This document shows, one piece after another, positions 42,785 to 51,444 of a stretch of 64,000 nucleotides of DNA (positions are counted from its first letter, which is position 1; each line of letters starts with the position of its first letter). Source of the DNA: Sandaracinaceae bacterium (GTDB taxonomy: Bacteria; Myxococcota_A; Polyangia; Polyangiales; Houyiibacteriaceae); contig JACKEJ010000009.1 in the NCBI GenBank assembly GCA_020633055.1, forward strand, positions 310,001 to 374,000. Reading direction: 5' to 3'. The position numbers and the translations under genes were made by a program. The notes below the pieces were generated by a model. That model was not told the origin of the DNA and searched no databases. It saw only the letters and a program-made list of their open reading frames with translations.

Positions 42785-43444
42785 ATGACCCACGAGCTGC
42801 GCGCCGTCATCTTCGACCTCGATGGAACCCTCGCCGACACGCTGACCGACATCGCTGCGGCCGCGAGCGCGACCTTGGGTGAGCTCGGGGTGGGCCCCTA
42901 CGAGCTCGAGCAGTACCGCGCGTGGATCGGCGGTGGTGCTCGTCGCCTCATGGAGCAAGCGCTCCCCGCAGACCAGCAGCACCGGCTGGACGAAGTCGAC
43001 GCGCGCTTTCGCCAGCACTACGCCGCGAACCTGGTCGTCGCGACCGCCCCCTACGCAGGGATCCCGGCGGTGCTGGACGCGCTCGCCGAGCGCTTCACCC
43101 TCGCGGTCCTCAGCAACAAGCCTCACGCCATGACGACGGAGATCGTCGCGCGCGTGTTCGGCGCCTGGGACTTCGCCGATGTCGTGGGGAAGCAGGACGG
43201 CGTGCCCGCCAAGCCCGACCCCACATCCGTGTTGGCCATGGCCGCCCGGCTCGGCGTCGACCCGAGCATGTGCGCCTACGTCGGTGACACGGACATCGAC
43301 GTGCAGACGGCGACCGCAGCGGGGATGCTCTCCGTAGGCGTGTCATGGGGCTTTCGCGATGCCGAAAGCTTGGTGGCGGCTGGAGCCTTGCGCTTGGCGG
43401 CCTCGCCGGAAGACCTGTTGCGCTGTCTCATCGGTGACGCGTAG
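42785..43444 (+). CDS. HAD phosphatase, phosphoglycolate phosphatase-like
   Basis: 219 residues. HAD motif I is VIFDLDGTLADT (residues 8-19), motif II VLSNKP, motif III KQDGVPAKPDP and motif IV YVGDTDIDVQTATAAGM. The helical cap between I and II is of the Gph type. It dephosphorylates small phosphorylated compounds such as 2-phosphoglycolate; exact substrate not decided by sequence. Confidence 0.88.
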   Translation: MTHELRAVIFDLDGTLADTLTDIAAAASATLGELGVGPYELEQYRAWIGGGARRLMEQALPADQQHRLDEVDARFRQHYAANLVVATAPYAGIPAVLDALAERFTLAVLSNKPHAMTTEIVARVFGAWDFADVVGKQDGVPAKPDPTSVLAMAARLGVDPSMCAYVGDTDIDVQTATAAGMLSVGVSWGFRDAESLVAAGALRLAASPEDLLRCLIGDA

Positions 43445-43597
43445 CCGGGCAGTCGCAGGTGAAGCGGGGCCGGCTTCGGGTACGTGGACGTGGCGGACAC
43501 CGCGCATGCCCCGAAAGCCTGGCGTGCCACACTGACGCGACGGCGCGCTCCGCTGCGTGGAATCTTTCCCGCCAGGTGTGGTTAGGTGACCGGGTCC

Positions 43598-44671
43598 ATG
43601 GTGTTCCTCCTCTTTGCCGCCGCGTTCCTCGCCTTCGGCATCAGCGCCGTGACGGGCGGCGGAGCGAGCCTCGTGCTCGTGCCGCTGCTCTCCGCGACAT
43701 TGCCCGTGGCGTCGGTCCCGGCCGCGCTCTCCGTCGGCACGGGGGCCAGCTCGGTCGCCCGCATCGCCACCTTTCGCCGCGACATCCGGTGGGACGTGGC
43801 GTGCCGCTTCGTGCCCGCGGCGCTCCCCATGGCGGCCCTCGGAGCGCTCACGCTGCGCTACGTGAACCCCGCCTACGTGCAGGTGGTGATGGCGCTCTTC
43901 CTGATCGCCAACCTGCCCCTGCTGCTGCAACGTGCGGACTCGGAGCCCGGTGAGGGAGCGGCACAGGATGTCCCCGCCCCGGTCACGGCGCGGGTGGTCG
44001 CGATCGGTGCCACGGCGGGCTTCCTCTCCGGGCTCACGGGTGCCGTGGGTGTGCTCTTCAATCGCTTCTATCTCGAGCTGGGGCTGACCAAGGACGAGAT
44101 CGTCGCCACCCGTGCCACGAACGAGGTGCTGATCCACCTGGTGAAGCTCGCCATGTACGCGTATCTCGGGCTGCTGACGCGCGACGCGCTCGAGACGGGC
44201 GCGCTCGTGGCGGCTGCGGCGGCGCTCTCGGCGGTCGCGCTCAAGCCAGCGTTGCGTCACGTGCCACGCGCGACGTTTGCGCGCATCGGCTACGCGGCCA
44301 TGGTCGCGTCAGGGGTCGCGCTCTTGGTCTCCTCCGCGTCCCGGGTGGTGGAGTCCGACCGCATCTCGATCGACCACCGGCCCATCCTGGGCGGGGCCGA
44401 TCTGGCGCTCCACTGGCGCGACTCGGCCATCGCGCTGGAGCTGACCTACGACGAAGGGCTCGAGGTCGAGCTCCCCATCGACGCCGCCGAGCTCACCGAC
44501 GCGCAGCACGCGCTGGTCGCGCGCGAGGACCCCGGCTCGGACGCCATCGAGTATGAAGTGGTCTATGGGGCCGAGGCGCGCCACTTCGAGGCGTACTACC
44601 TGCGCGCGGGGCAGCTGCTGCGGAAGGTGACGTTCGACGCCGACGGACGCCTGATCGACGAGGGCACCTGA
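43598..44671 (+). CDS. TauE/SafE (TSUP) family permease with soluble C-terminal extension
   Basis: About 357 residues (an in-frame GTG at 43586 is possible). The N-terminal 255 residues have about seven helices with the TSUP repeats: FGISAVTGGGASLVLVPLL, then AIGATAGFLSGLTGAVGVLFNRF in the second half. Members export or import organosulfur or sulfite-like anions. Unlike most family members, the last 95 residues are soluble (WRDSAIALELTYDEGLEVEL, YEVVYGAEARHFEAYYLRAGQLLRKVTFDADGRLIDEGT), possibly a cytoplasmic regulatory domain. Confidence 0.82.
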   Translation: MVFLLFAAAFLAFGISAVTGGGASLVLVPLLSATLPVASVPAALSVGTGASSVARIATFRRDIRWDVACRFVPAALPMAALGALTLRYVNPAYVQVVMALFLIANLPLLLQRADSEPGEGAAQDVPAPVTARVVAIGATAGFLSGLTGAVGVLFNRFYLELGLTKDEIVATRATNEVLIHLVKLAMYAYLGLLTRDALETGALVAAAAALSAVALKPALRHVPRATFARIGYAAMVASGVALLVSSASRVVESDRISIDHRPILGGADLALHWRDSAIALELTYDEGLEVELPIDAAELTDAQHALVAREDPGSDAIEYEVVYGAEARHFEAYYLRAGQLLRKVTFDADGRLIDEGT

Positions 44672-44689
44672 GCCGTCCGAGGAGCGCGG

Positions 44690-45112
44690 TCAGCGCTCCG
44701 CGTACTTGCGCAGGCCCTTGCCGATGGATGTGCTGAGCACGCTCTGGAGCAAGCGGCCCGTGCCTGGAATCGTGGGCTCGAACGTGATCACGTAGTGCAG
44801 GTGCGAGCCGCTCTGCGTCTCCGAGAAGGTCAAGCGACCGAGGTGGTTCTTGACGCCGGGGCCCTGGGTGACCTTGTACTCGATCAGCCGATCTTTCTCG
44901 AAGGTGACGATGGTCTCCTCGAGGCCGAGCAACGCGGGACCCACGCCGCGCACGGACCCGAGGCCGCTCTTGCCCCCCTCGCCATGGCCGTCTTTCAAGT
45001 GCCGCATGGGGGCCCCCAGGATACGCCCCAGGTTCTCGTGGTCGGACACGTCCGCGAAGACACGCGCGACGGGGAAGGGAAAGTCAAAGTGGAGGTCGAC
45101 CTTGCGTTGCAT
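44690..45112 (-). CDS. SRPBCC (START-like) family protein
   Basis: 140 residues from ATG 45112: a beta strand VDLHFDFPFPVARVFADVSDHENL, central GPALLGLEETIVTFEKDRLIEYKVTQGPGV, and the C-terminal long helix TGRLLQSVLSTSIGKGLRKYAER. This is the polyketide cyclase/dehydrase-type helix-grip fold that holds hydrophobic ligands. Ligand unknown. Confidence 0.8.
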   Translation of the reverse strand: MQRKVDLHFDFPFPVARVFADVSDHENLGRILGAPMRHLKDGHGEGGKSGLGSVRGVGPALLGLEETIVTFEKDRLIEYKVTQGPGVKNHLGRLTFSETQSGSHLHYVITFEPTIPGTGRLLQSVLSTSIGKGLRKYAER

Positions 45113-45249
45113 CCGCGGAGGGTAGCACCGCGTCGGGTCAGGCAACGGGAGGCTCATTCTCGTGTGTGCAGCGCGTGGTGTCTGGGACGTGCGCCGCGCA
45201 GGGGGGGCGGCACGTCGGTCTGCTTGTGGCCGTGTGCTACCGTCGCTTC

Positions 45250-46410
45250 GTGCGACCCGCCCAGCTCATCGTGCTCTCACTCCTCGTTTCGCTCTCGGCC
45301 CTCGTCGGCGGATGTGGGAGCGGGAGCGCCGAGCCGCAACAGACGACACCGGCGGATACCGCAGCACACGGAGACACGGCCGACCCCGAAGATCCGGCCG
45401 CCGGCTCGGAGACGGCCCCGGCAGACCTGGCCAGTGACGACGCACAGGACGCCGCGAGCGACACGTTCTGTGACGGGACGGACGACTGCGGAGCGCTGGG
45501 CGCACTCACCAGCGAGTCCAGCGGCGGCGACTTCGGGATGGGCGGCCTCGGCCGGGGAACCGCCGAGGGCAGCGCCAGCGCGGCCGCGCCCCTGCCTCCA
45601 GCGAACGTTCGGCACGTCGTCGTGCGCGGGCTCGACGAGCAGGTGGTGCGCCGCGTCCTGCGTCGTCACCTGAACGAAGTGCGTTTTTGCTACGAGCAGG
45701 CGCTCCGGCAGCAGCCCGGCGTCGAAGGGAGCGTCCAGGTCGAGTTCGCGATCGACGCGCGAGGTCTCGTCAGTCAGTCGCGCGCGACCGGAGGGACGGC
45801 GGAGAGCGCTCGCCTGAGCGATTGTCTCGTGCGCGCCGTTCGTCGCTGGACCTTTCCCTCGCCCCCAGGCAATGGCGACGCCCAGGTCGCGGCGACCTAT
45901 CAGTTCGCGCTGGCACCGGCGGCAGCAACCTCGCCCCAAGTTGCCATCGGTCCCGCGCTCCTCCAGCGTTGCGCGCCAGACGAGGTGACGCCCCGCCCGA
46001 CGTCGCCGGCCACGCTGCAGCTGGACCCCCCGGTCGGCGGGTGCTGGTTGACCAACGGGTTCGGCGCGCCACCCTCTCCGCGCCCCGCGACCGAGGTCCT
46101 CGCCGTCGCGGACGAGGCCGCACTCGGCGCGTTGATGAGCTGTCCGCCCGGGGGGCGAGCACAGGCCGCGCCGAACACCAGCTACTTCACGCTCGCGGAC
46201 GTCCACCGCAGCGCGGACACATGGGAGGTGGCGTTCGCCGTGGACGACGGTCAGCGCGTTCACGCCGGGCTGCGACTTCGCCGGGCGTGTCAGGGTGTCG
46301 CGCCGCGCGAGGTCCTCGCCACGACGCTGATGGCGCTCGCGGGAGGCGGCCGCGCGCTCACCGTCCACCGCTGCGAGCCGGACCCGACGCCGTGCCCGCC
46401 GGTGCCCTGA
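45250..46410 (+). CDS. Lipoprotein with AgmX/PglI C-terminal-type domain
   Basis: 386 residues from GTG 45250; lipobox LSALVGGC. An Asp/Ala/Thr-rich linker (residues 25-75) is followed by VRGLDEQVVRRVLRRHLNEVRFCYEQALRQQPGVEGSVQVEFAIDARG then CLVRAVRRWTFPSPPG. This is the AgmX/PglI-type (TonB-like) domain characteristic of myxobacterial gliding and envelope proteins. The C-terminal 170 residues are Cys- and Pro-rich and unassigned. The lipid anchor and domain suggest an outer-membrane-linked partner for an energised inner-membrane complex, which is inference. Confidence 0.8.
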   Translation: MRPAQLIVLSLLVSLSALVGGCGSGSAEPQQTTPADTAAHGDTADPEDPAAGSETAPADLASDDAQDAASDTFCDGTDDCGALGALTSESSGGDFGMGGLGRGTAEGSASAAAPLPPANVRHVVVRGLDEQVVRRVLRRHLNEVRFCYEQALRQQPGVEGSVQVEFAIDARGLVSQSRATGGTAESARLSDCLVRAVRRWTFPSPPGNGDAQVAATYQFALAPAAATSPQVAIGPALLQRCAPDEVTPRPTSPATLQLDPPVGGCWLTNGFGAPPSPRPATEVLAVADEAALGALMSCPPGGRAQAAPNTSYFTLADVHRSADTWEVAFAVDDGQRVHAGLRLRRACQGVAPREVLATTLMALAGGGRALTVHRCEPDPTPCPPVP

Positions 46411-46474
46411 GCGCACCGCGCCCGACCTGCGCCGCGGTCGCCGCGTTCCGTACCGGGCAGTGTACGCTTCGCCG

Positions 46475-47773
46475 ATGCGCATGATCTTTCGGGCCCTCGC
46501 GATCTGGACCGTGGCGACGTTCGGGCTGTTCGTGTACGGCGTCGCGTGGCTGGCGCTCCTCATGCGGCCGGGAGCGGAGCAGCGCGCCGCGCGCCGCGCC
46601 CACGTGAAGGGCGTCATCCTGCGACGGAGCCTCTCCGCGCTGGGCGCAACGTTCGTCAAGCTCGGGCAGGTCATGAGCACACGCATCGACCTCTTCCCGA
46701 TGGAGACCATCGCGGAGCTCCGTAAGCTGCAGGACGCGCTCCCGCCGTTTTCGTTCCGCGAGGTGGAGCGCACCGTACGTGAGGAGCTCGGGCGGCCCGT
46801 GACGGAACTCTACGCAGAGTTCGACCAGCAGCCCGTCGCCGCTGCCAGCGTGGCCCAGGTGCACCGGGCGCGGCTGGCCGACGGCGCCGAGGTCGCCGTC
46901 AAGGTCCTGCGACCGCAAGTGCGCGAGACGGTCGAGAAGGACGCCGCCGTGCTCGTCACGCTCGCGAAGGCGGTGGCGCTGCATCCGGGCCTGCGCCTCT
47001 CCGACCCCGTGGGGCATGTCGAGGAGCTCATCCAAGGCATCCGCGACCAAACGGACCTGCGCCGCGAGCAGACCAACTACGCGCGCTTCGGCGAGAACTT
47101 CCGCGACGAACCCCGCCTGGTGTTCCCGAAGGTCTACCCCGAGCTCTCGAGCGCGCGCGTGATGACCATGGAGTTCATTCACGGGTCCAAGGTGGACGCG
47201 CTCCCCGAGGGCGACCACAGCGACCTGGCGAACCTTCTGTCGCACATGTTCCTCGAGATGATCTTCAACCACGGCTTCCTGCACGTGGACCTCCACCCGG
47301 GGAACTTCGTGGTGCAGGCCGACGGTCGCGTCGCCGTCTTCGACGTGGGGCTGGTGAAGGAGCTCACCCCCGAGCTGCTCGACGAGTTCGTCGACTGGAA
47401 CCGCTGCCTCGTGATGGGCACGGCCAACGACTTCGTCGCGCACATGAAGGTCTACCACACGTACGTGGAAGGGACGGTGGACTGGGACGCGCTGGTGGTG
47501 GACCTCGAGCGCTTCGTGTCGAGCTTTCGCGGCCTGAGCAAGGAGGAGATTCAGGTCGGCGAGCTGCTCGATCAGGCGTTCGCGCTGGGGCGCAAATACA
47601 AGGTGCACCCCAAGGTCGAGTTCGCGCTCATCATGGTGGGCGTGCTGACCTCCGAGGGCGTCGGGAAGATCCTGGACGCCAAGACGGACATGCTCGCGGA
47701 GATGAGCCAGTACCTGCTCCCCCTGCTGATGGCCCGGGCCACGAAGGGCATGCTGCACGCGCAGGCGCAGTGA
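46475..47773 (+). CDS. UbiB/ABC1-family protein kinase-like protein
   Basis: 432 residues with an N-terminal membrane helix (AIWTVATFGLFVYGVAWLALLM). Family motifs: GATFVKLGQVMSTRIDLFP (the K-x-G-Q invariant), ASVAQVHRARLADGAEVAVKVLRP (Ala-rich P-loop and catalytic Lys), QTDLRREQTNYARFGENF and GFLHVDLHPGNFVV plus VFDVGLVKEL. UbiB proteins are needed for ubiquinone or lipid handling in membranes and have an atypical kinase fold. No ubi genes are adjacent. Confidence 0.9.
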   Translation: MRMIFRALAIWTVATFGLFVYGVAWLALLMRPGAEQRAARRAHVKGVILRRSLSALGATFVKLGQVMSTRIDLFPMETIAELRKLQDALPPFSFREVERTVREELGRPVTELYAEFDQQPVAAASVAQVHRARLADGAEVAVKVLRPQVRETVEKDAAVLVTLAKAVALHPGLRLSDPVGHVEELIQGIRDQTDLRREQTNYARFGENFRDEPRLVFPKVYPELSSARVMTMEFIHGSKVDALPEGDHSDLANLLSHMFLEMIFNHGFLHVDLHPGNFVVQADGRVAVFDVGLVKELTPELLDEFVDWNRCLVMGTANDFVAHMKVYHTYVEGTVDWDALVVDLERFVSSFRGLSKEEIQVGELLDQAFALGRKYKVHPKVEFALIMVGVLTSEGVGKILDAKTDMLAEMSQYLLPLLMARATKGMLHAQAQ

Positions 47774-47798
47774 GCGTCGCGTGCACCGCGGGTGACGC
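47774..47798. terminator. Possible hairpin between convergent genes
   Basis: GCGTCGCG-TGCAC-CGCGGGTGACGC directly follows the UbiB-like stop: outer 5-bp GCGTC/GACGC and inner CGCG/CGCG stems with a three-base bulge. No U-tract. Position only supports a terminator role. Confidence 0.3.
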
Positions 47799-47807
47799 GA
47801 GAGCCCT

Positions 47808-48269
47808 TCAGGCTTCCTTCCGCTCGCTCATCGGGTACGAGTGCATCCGGTGGTGTTCGATCGGCGACGCCAGCAGCACGCCGCCTCGAAGCTTGCCTGC
47901 GCGGCCCAGCTCCAACGCGCGCACCATCAGGCCCGCTTCATGTCGTGCGTGTTGCTCGTCGCGGGGGAACAGCGTGGCGCTCCCTCGGCGGGTCATGACC
48001 ATCGGCCAGTTCGAGTAGTGCACCTCGCCCAGCATGTAGGCGAGTCCGTCACGGCTCTTCACGGCGTCCACGCGCGTCGCGCCGCCACGTGGGAACAGCT
48101 GCGCCCGGCGAGCGTCGTCCAGGTTCACGTAGGCCCAATTCTGTGTGTGGTCGCCGAACACCTCGCTGTAGGAGAGCTTGAGGAAGTCCAGCCCCGGCTC
48201 GTTCGCCAGGATGGCGAGGGAGCGCGCGAAGAGTGAAGGCACGTGCGTGCGGAACCCGTTCTTGCACAT
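47808..48269 (-). CDS. Hypothetical protein, possibly a C-terminal fragment
   Basis: 153 residues beginning MCKNGFRTHVPSLFARSLAILANEPGLDFLKLSYSEVFGD, with many aromatic residues (HTQNWAYVNLDD, VHYSNWPMVMTRRG). The internal-looking beginning and short length recall the tail of a larger enzyme, perhaps a glycosyltransferase, but I cannot confirm a family. A stop in the same frame lies 21 bases before the ATG and no other domain is upstream, so it is either a small stand-alone protein or a truncated gene. Confidence 0.5.
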   Translation of the reverse strand: MCKNGFRTHVPSLFARSLAILANEPGLDFLKLSYSEVFGDHTQNWAYVNLDDARRAQLFPRGGATRVDAVKSRDGLAYMLGEVHYSNWPMVMTRRGSATLFPRDEQHARHEAGLMVRALELGRAGKLRGGVLLASPIEHHRMHSYPMSERKEA

Positions 48270-48323
48270 GTCAGCGCGGCCGTTCAGTAGTCACCGTTCT
48301 GGGGGCCTGCCATAGTTCGGCTC

Positions 48324-48824
48324 GTGAGCGCGACCGTCACGATCATCGTCACCCCCGCGGACGACGAAGAGGCCTTCGAGAGCATGACCGTCGACGAACG
48401 CCGACGGAACGGTCACGAGTGGGTCGAGTTCCAGCTCGGATCGGGGCGCCTGCTCGACACGTTCTTCATGAAGGCGACCGACGTCGACCTCTCCGTGCTC
48501 GCGTGTGGGGATCGCAGGCGCGAGGGCGGCGTGTTGCAGACGAACCTGCTCGCTCGCGAGAACGTCGCCCGCGTCATCGCGCAGCTGGAGAAGCTGCTCG
48601 AGGTAGATGCGGACGCAACGGCGCGCGCCCTGGGGGCGCATGCCGGCGCCGGTTCGGATGTCGAACGCGTTGCGGCGGCGCTGAGTTCAGGGACGTGGCC
48701 CGACGGCGGTGATCCCGCCGAGGAGTCGGCGGCGTTCGCGCGGCAGCTGCTCGTCCACGCGGTCCTCGCGAGAGACGCTGGCATGGGGGTGTGCTGGGAG
48801 TACCGCGGCAAGGTACGGGTGTAG
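48324..48824 (+). CDS. Hypothetical protein
   Basis: 166 residues starting MSATVTIIVTPADDEEAFESMTVDERRRNGHEWVEF. A beta-rich first half and helical second half (ENVARVIAQLEKLLEVD, AAFARQLLVHAVLARDAG). No signal or membrane segment. Family not recognised. Divergent from the upstream gene. Confidence 0.6.
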   Translation: MSATVTIIVTPADDEEAFESMTVDERRRNGHEWVEFQLGSGRLLDTFFMKATDVDLSVLACGDRRREGGVLQTNLLARENVARVIAQLEKLLEVDADATARALGAHAGAGSDVERVAAALSSGTWPDGGDPAEESAAFARQLLVHAVLARDAGMGVCWEYRGKVRV

Positions 48825-48874
48825 GCGCAGCCGGTGCGCTGACCCAGGTCGGCTCGGAGCCCCCTTCGGTGGGG

Positions 48875-49303
48875 TCACGGGGTGTGGGCCGAGCGCGCAG
48901 ACGGTCGGGTGCGGTACACGCCGACGATCACCAGGGCCTCGACGAACGCCGCGAACGCCCCCGCGAGCGACTGTCCCACGAAATACAGCGCGCCCACGCC
49001 GCCCGTGCTGGCCAAGCTTGCGGAGCCCGTGGAGAGGAGCGCGGAGAGGACGAAGAACACCACCGCCACCACGGCGCGCGGCACCGACCACAGGCGTCGT
49101 CTGGGGCCAGTCGCGTGCCTCTCTGCAGCGTACGTCCACAGCGCCAGCAGCGGCCCGGTCGCGGCGAGCACGATGAAGAACGACCAATCCGACCGGGGGA
49201 TGTGGTGCTCACGGAGTCCGTTCGCGATGCCCAGAAGACCGACGATGGTGGCGGCGGTGCCGAGCGACGCGTGGATGATCGTGGCGAGTCGAAGAGGCGT
49301 CAT
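48875..49303 (-). CDS. Small four-helix membrane protein
   Basis: 142 residues with four hydrophobic helices: IIHASLGTAATIVGLLGIA, FFIVLAATGPLLALWTYAA, VVAVVFFVLSALLSTGSASLA and LYFVGQSLAGAFAAFVEALVIVGVY. The loops are short and basic. Integral membrane protein of unknown family. Confidence 0.6.
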   Translation of the reverse strand: MTPLRLATIIHASLGTAATIVGLLGIANGLREHHIPRSDWSFFIVLAATGPLLALWTYAAERHATGPRRRLWSVPRAVVAVVFFVLSALLSTGSASLASTGGVGALYFVGQSLAGAFAAFVEALVIVGVYRTRPSARSAHTP

Positions 49304-49478
49304 GACGGGTCGTCCTGGGACGCGGGATGGTACACCCGCAGCTCAGCGTGTGCGGCGCTCTAGTCAGGGGGATCTCTGGCACGGTCAGGACATCGAGCAG
49401 ATGTTCCCGACCTACGCATAGCGGCGTGGCCCTCGGGTGACGGGCCATCCACGCGCGGGCGGCGTACACTGTGGCCGC

Positions 49479-49889
49479 ATGAGGGCGACGGTCACCGAGG
49501 TTGCGAAGGAGCACGACGACGCCTGGCGGGTTCAGCTGAGCACGCTCGTGGGCGACGTCTTCGTTCGAGCGCGGTGCACGCACGAGGGGATCGCGCTTGG
49601 TTCCTCGTGTTCCGCCGAGTTCGACGTCGGCGAAACGCTTCGGATGGGGGGCAACGCCAGCCTCTCCACATCGGCTTCGCCCTCGCTGCGCGACCAGCAG
49701 GGGCGCATTCGCATGACGGGACACGTCGAAGCGATCGACCCGGAAGGCGTCGTCTATCTACGCCTCGCCACGGACTGTCTCGTCATGGCCGACGCAGCTC
49801 CCGGGGAGTTCGCGGTGGGAACCTGGTTGGAACTCGACTTGGATGCCACCAAGGTGGTCGCGTCCCTGTGCCTGGCCCCGCTATGCTGA
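49479..49889 (+). CDS. Hypothetical protein
   Basis: 136 residues from ATG 49479 (MRATVTEVAKEHDDAWRVQLSTLVGDVF). Beta-rich, with two conserved-looking halves (ARCTHEGIALGSSCSAEFDVGETL and DCLVMADAAPGEFAVGTWLELDLDATKV). Family unknown. It ends 26 bp before the large membrane protein gene and could share its transcript. Confidence 0.6.
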   Translation: MRATVTEVAKEHDDAWRVQLSTLVGDVFVRARCTHEGIALGSSCSAEFDVGETLRMGGNASLSTSASPSLRDQQGRIRMTGHVEAIDPEGVVYLRLATDCLVMADAAPGEFAVGTWLELDLDATKVVASLCLAPLC

Positions 49890-49915
49890 AGAGCCCATGA
49901 ACGAGGCGCCTTGCC

Positions 49916-51280
49916 ATGAATGAGACCGCGTCTCCGTCGGACCGTCCCATGTCGCTGGGCGCGCTGCTGCTCGCGACATGGAGCGACGGGCTCGGCTTCG
50001 GCTTCCTCGCCGTCATCATGGTGCCCGCGTGGTTCTGCCTGGTCGGGCTGCCGCTGAGCGGCCTCGCTGCCATTGGTCTGATGAGCGCACAGCTGCGCGT
50101 GGCGGTGCCGGACTCACAACCCCCGAAGGACCGCCACCGGGCCTTCAAGCGCACGTTCTGGGCCTCCGCGTGGACCCTGTCAGGAGTCGGCGGATACATC
50201 TGTGCGGTGGCGTGTGCGTCCGGCCTCGCGCACTACGTCGAGCGCCAAGACCCTTCGACCAGCCCCACCGGAGCGGCGCTCACGTTTGCGCTCGCGGCGG
50301 GCTACTGCGTCGCGGTCACGCCGTTCGCGTTCGTGCCCATTCTGCTGCTCGACGAGCGCCGCCCGACGGGGTTCACGGACGTGCTGGTGAGCTCGGTCGC
50401 GCTCGCGACGCGCGACTTTTGGCCGCTGCTGGGGGGTGCGGTGCTGGCGGGGCTGAGCATGGGTCTCCCGCTCTGGCTCGCCGTCTACGTGGGCAACCCC
50501 GTGTTCTGTGCCGTGTGGCTCCTCGCGCCCTGGGTGACCAGCGGCATGCTCGTCCAGCGCTACGCGCGGCTCGCGCCGACCGTGCCACCGGACCCTCGCG
50601 AAGCCGCGCTGCCGACCGCGGGCGTCGTGCTGCTCGGCGTGTGGGCCGCCCTTGCCACGCTGGTGGCGTTGGTGCTGGCCCGATTGGAAGTCGGTGACGG
50701 CGCCTCGATGAGACTCTTCAGCGAGACGCAGCTCGCAGTCGTGGTAGTGCCCGTGGGGGTGGGTTGGCTCGCGGTGGCGGTGCTCCTCGCTCGCGCCTGG
50801 TCGCGCGCGCGCGCCGTGCGCCTGCTGCTGGCAGGCACTGCGAACGAGACCGCGGCCTTCACGGGCGAGCTGCTGATTGGAGACGCGGCCAGCGTCACCG
50901 CGACACGGGCGGGCATCGAGGTCGGCGGCAGCGTCTGGGTCGTGGGCCGGGAAGCCCGGGTACAGGTCCCACCGGGTGTCCACACCACCCCCAGCTCGCT
51001 CGAGCTACCGCCCACGGCGCTCGCCGCAGGCGCACCCGTCACGGTCGTCGGCACCTTCCGCGTGGTGGCGCAGCCTGGACTCCGGGCGGCCTCCCTCGAT
51101 TGGCCGAGCCGCGCCTGGCTGCTGGTCGGCGACTATGCGAGCGCACGCGCCACCCTCGCCCGTCGCGCCACACGCTGGACCATCGCGCTGCTGCTGCCGA
51201 TCTTGTTGCTGGCCACCGTGACGTCGGGTGCGCTCATGCTGGACCTGGCCGAGCAGGCCTGGCGGACGACGCGCGGGTGA
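49916..51280 (+). CDS. Multi-pass membrane protein with soluble segment, unknown
   Basis: 454 residues. Hydrophobic helices occur in pairs from residue 10 to 285 (for example FGFLAVIMVPAWFCLVGLPLSGLAAIGLM, FALAAGYCVAVTPFAFVPILLLDE, FWPLLGGAVLAGLSMGLPLWLAVYVG). A soluble beta-rich region lies at about 300-400 (ETAAFTGELLIGDAASVTATRAGIEVGG), and a final helix (IALLLPILLLATVTSGALML) precedes the C-terminus. The soluble region resembles domains that sit outside the membrane, but I assign no family. Confidence 0.68.
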   Translation: MNETASPSDRPMSLGALLLATWSDGLGFGFLAVIMVPAWFCLVGLPLSGLAAIGLMSAQLRVAVPDSQPPKDRHRAFKRTFWASAWTLSGVGGYICAVACASGLAHYVERQDPSTSPTGAALTFALAAGYCVAVTPFAFVPILLLDERRPTGFTDVLVSSVALATRDFWPLLGGAVLAGLSMGLPLWLAVYVGNPVFCAVWLLAPWVTSGMLVQRYARLAPTVPPDPREAALPTAGVVLLGVWAALATLVALVLARLEVGDGASMRLFSETQLAVVVVPVGVGWLAVAVLLARAWSRARAVRLLLAGTANETAAFTGELLIGDAASVTATRAGIEVGGSVWVVGREARVQVPPGVHTTPSSLELPPTALAAGAPVTVVGTFRVVAQPGLRAASLDWPSRAWLLVGDYASARATLARRATRWTIALLLPILLLATVTSGALMLDLAEQAWRTTRG

Positions 51281-51444
51281 CGGTTCACTTCGCGCCTGGT
51301 GTGCGCAGCAGCTGCGGCGGGTCTCCCATTGGCGCGTCGCTTGCGCGCGCCATGGGAGCGGGCGATGCACGTCTCCTCCGCGCGTCATGACCGATCGGCG
51401 CCTTCCGCCTCTCCGCTCGCGACCTGGCACGCTTGCTGCTTTCC

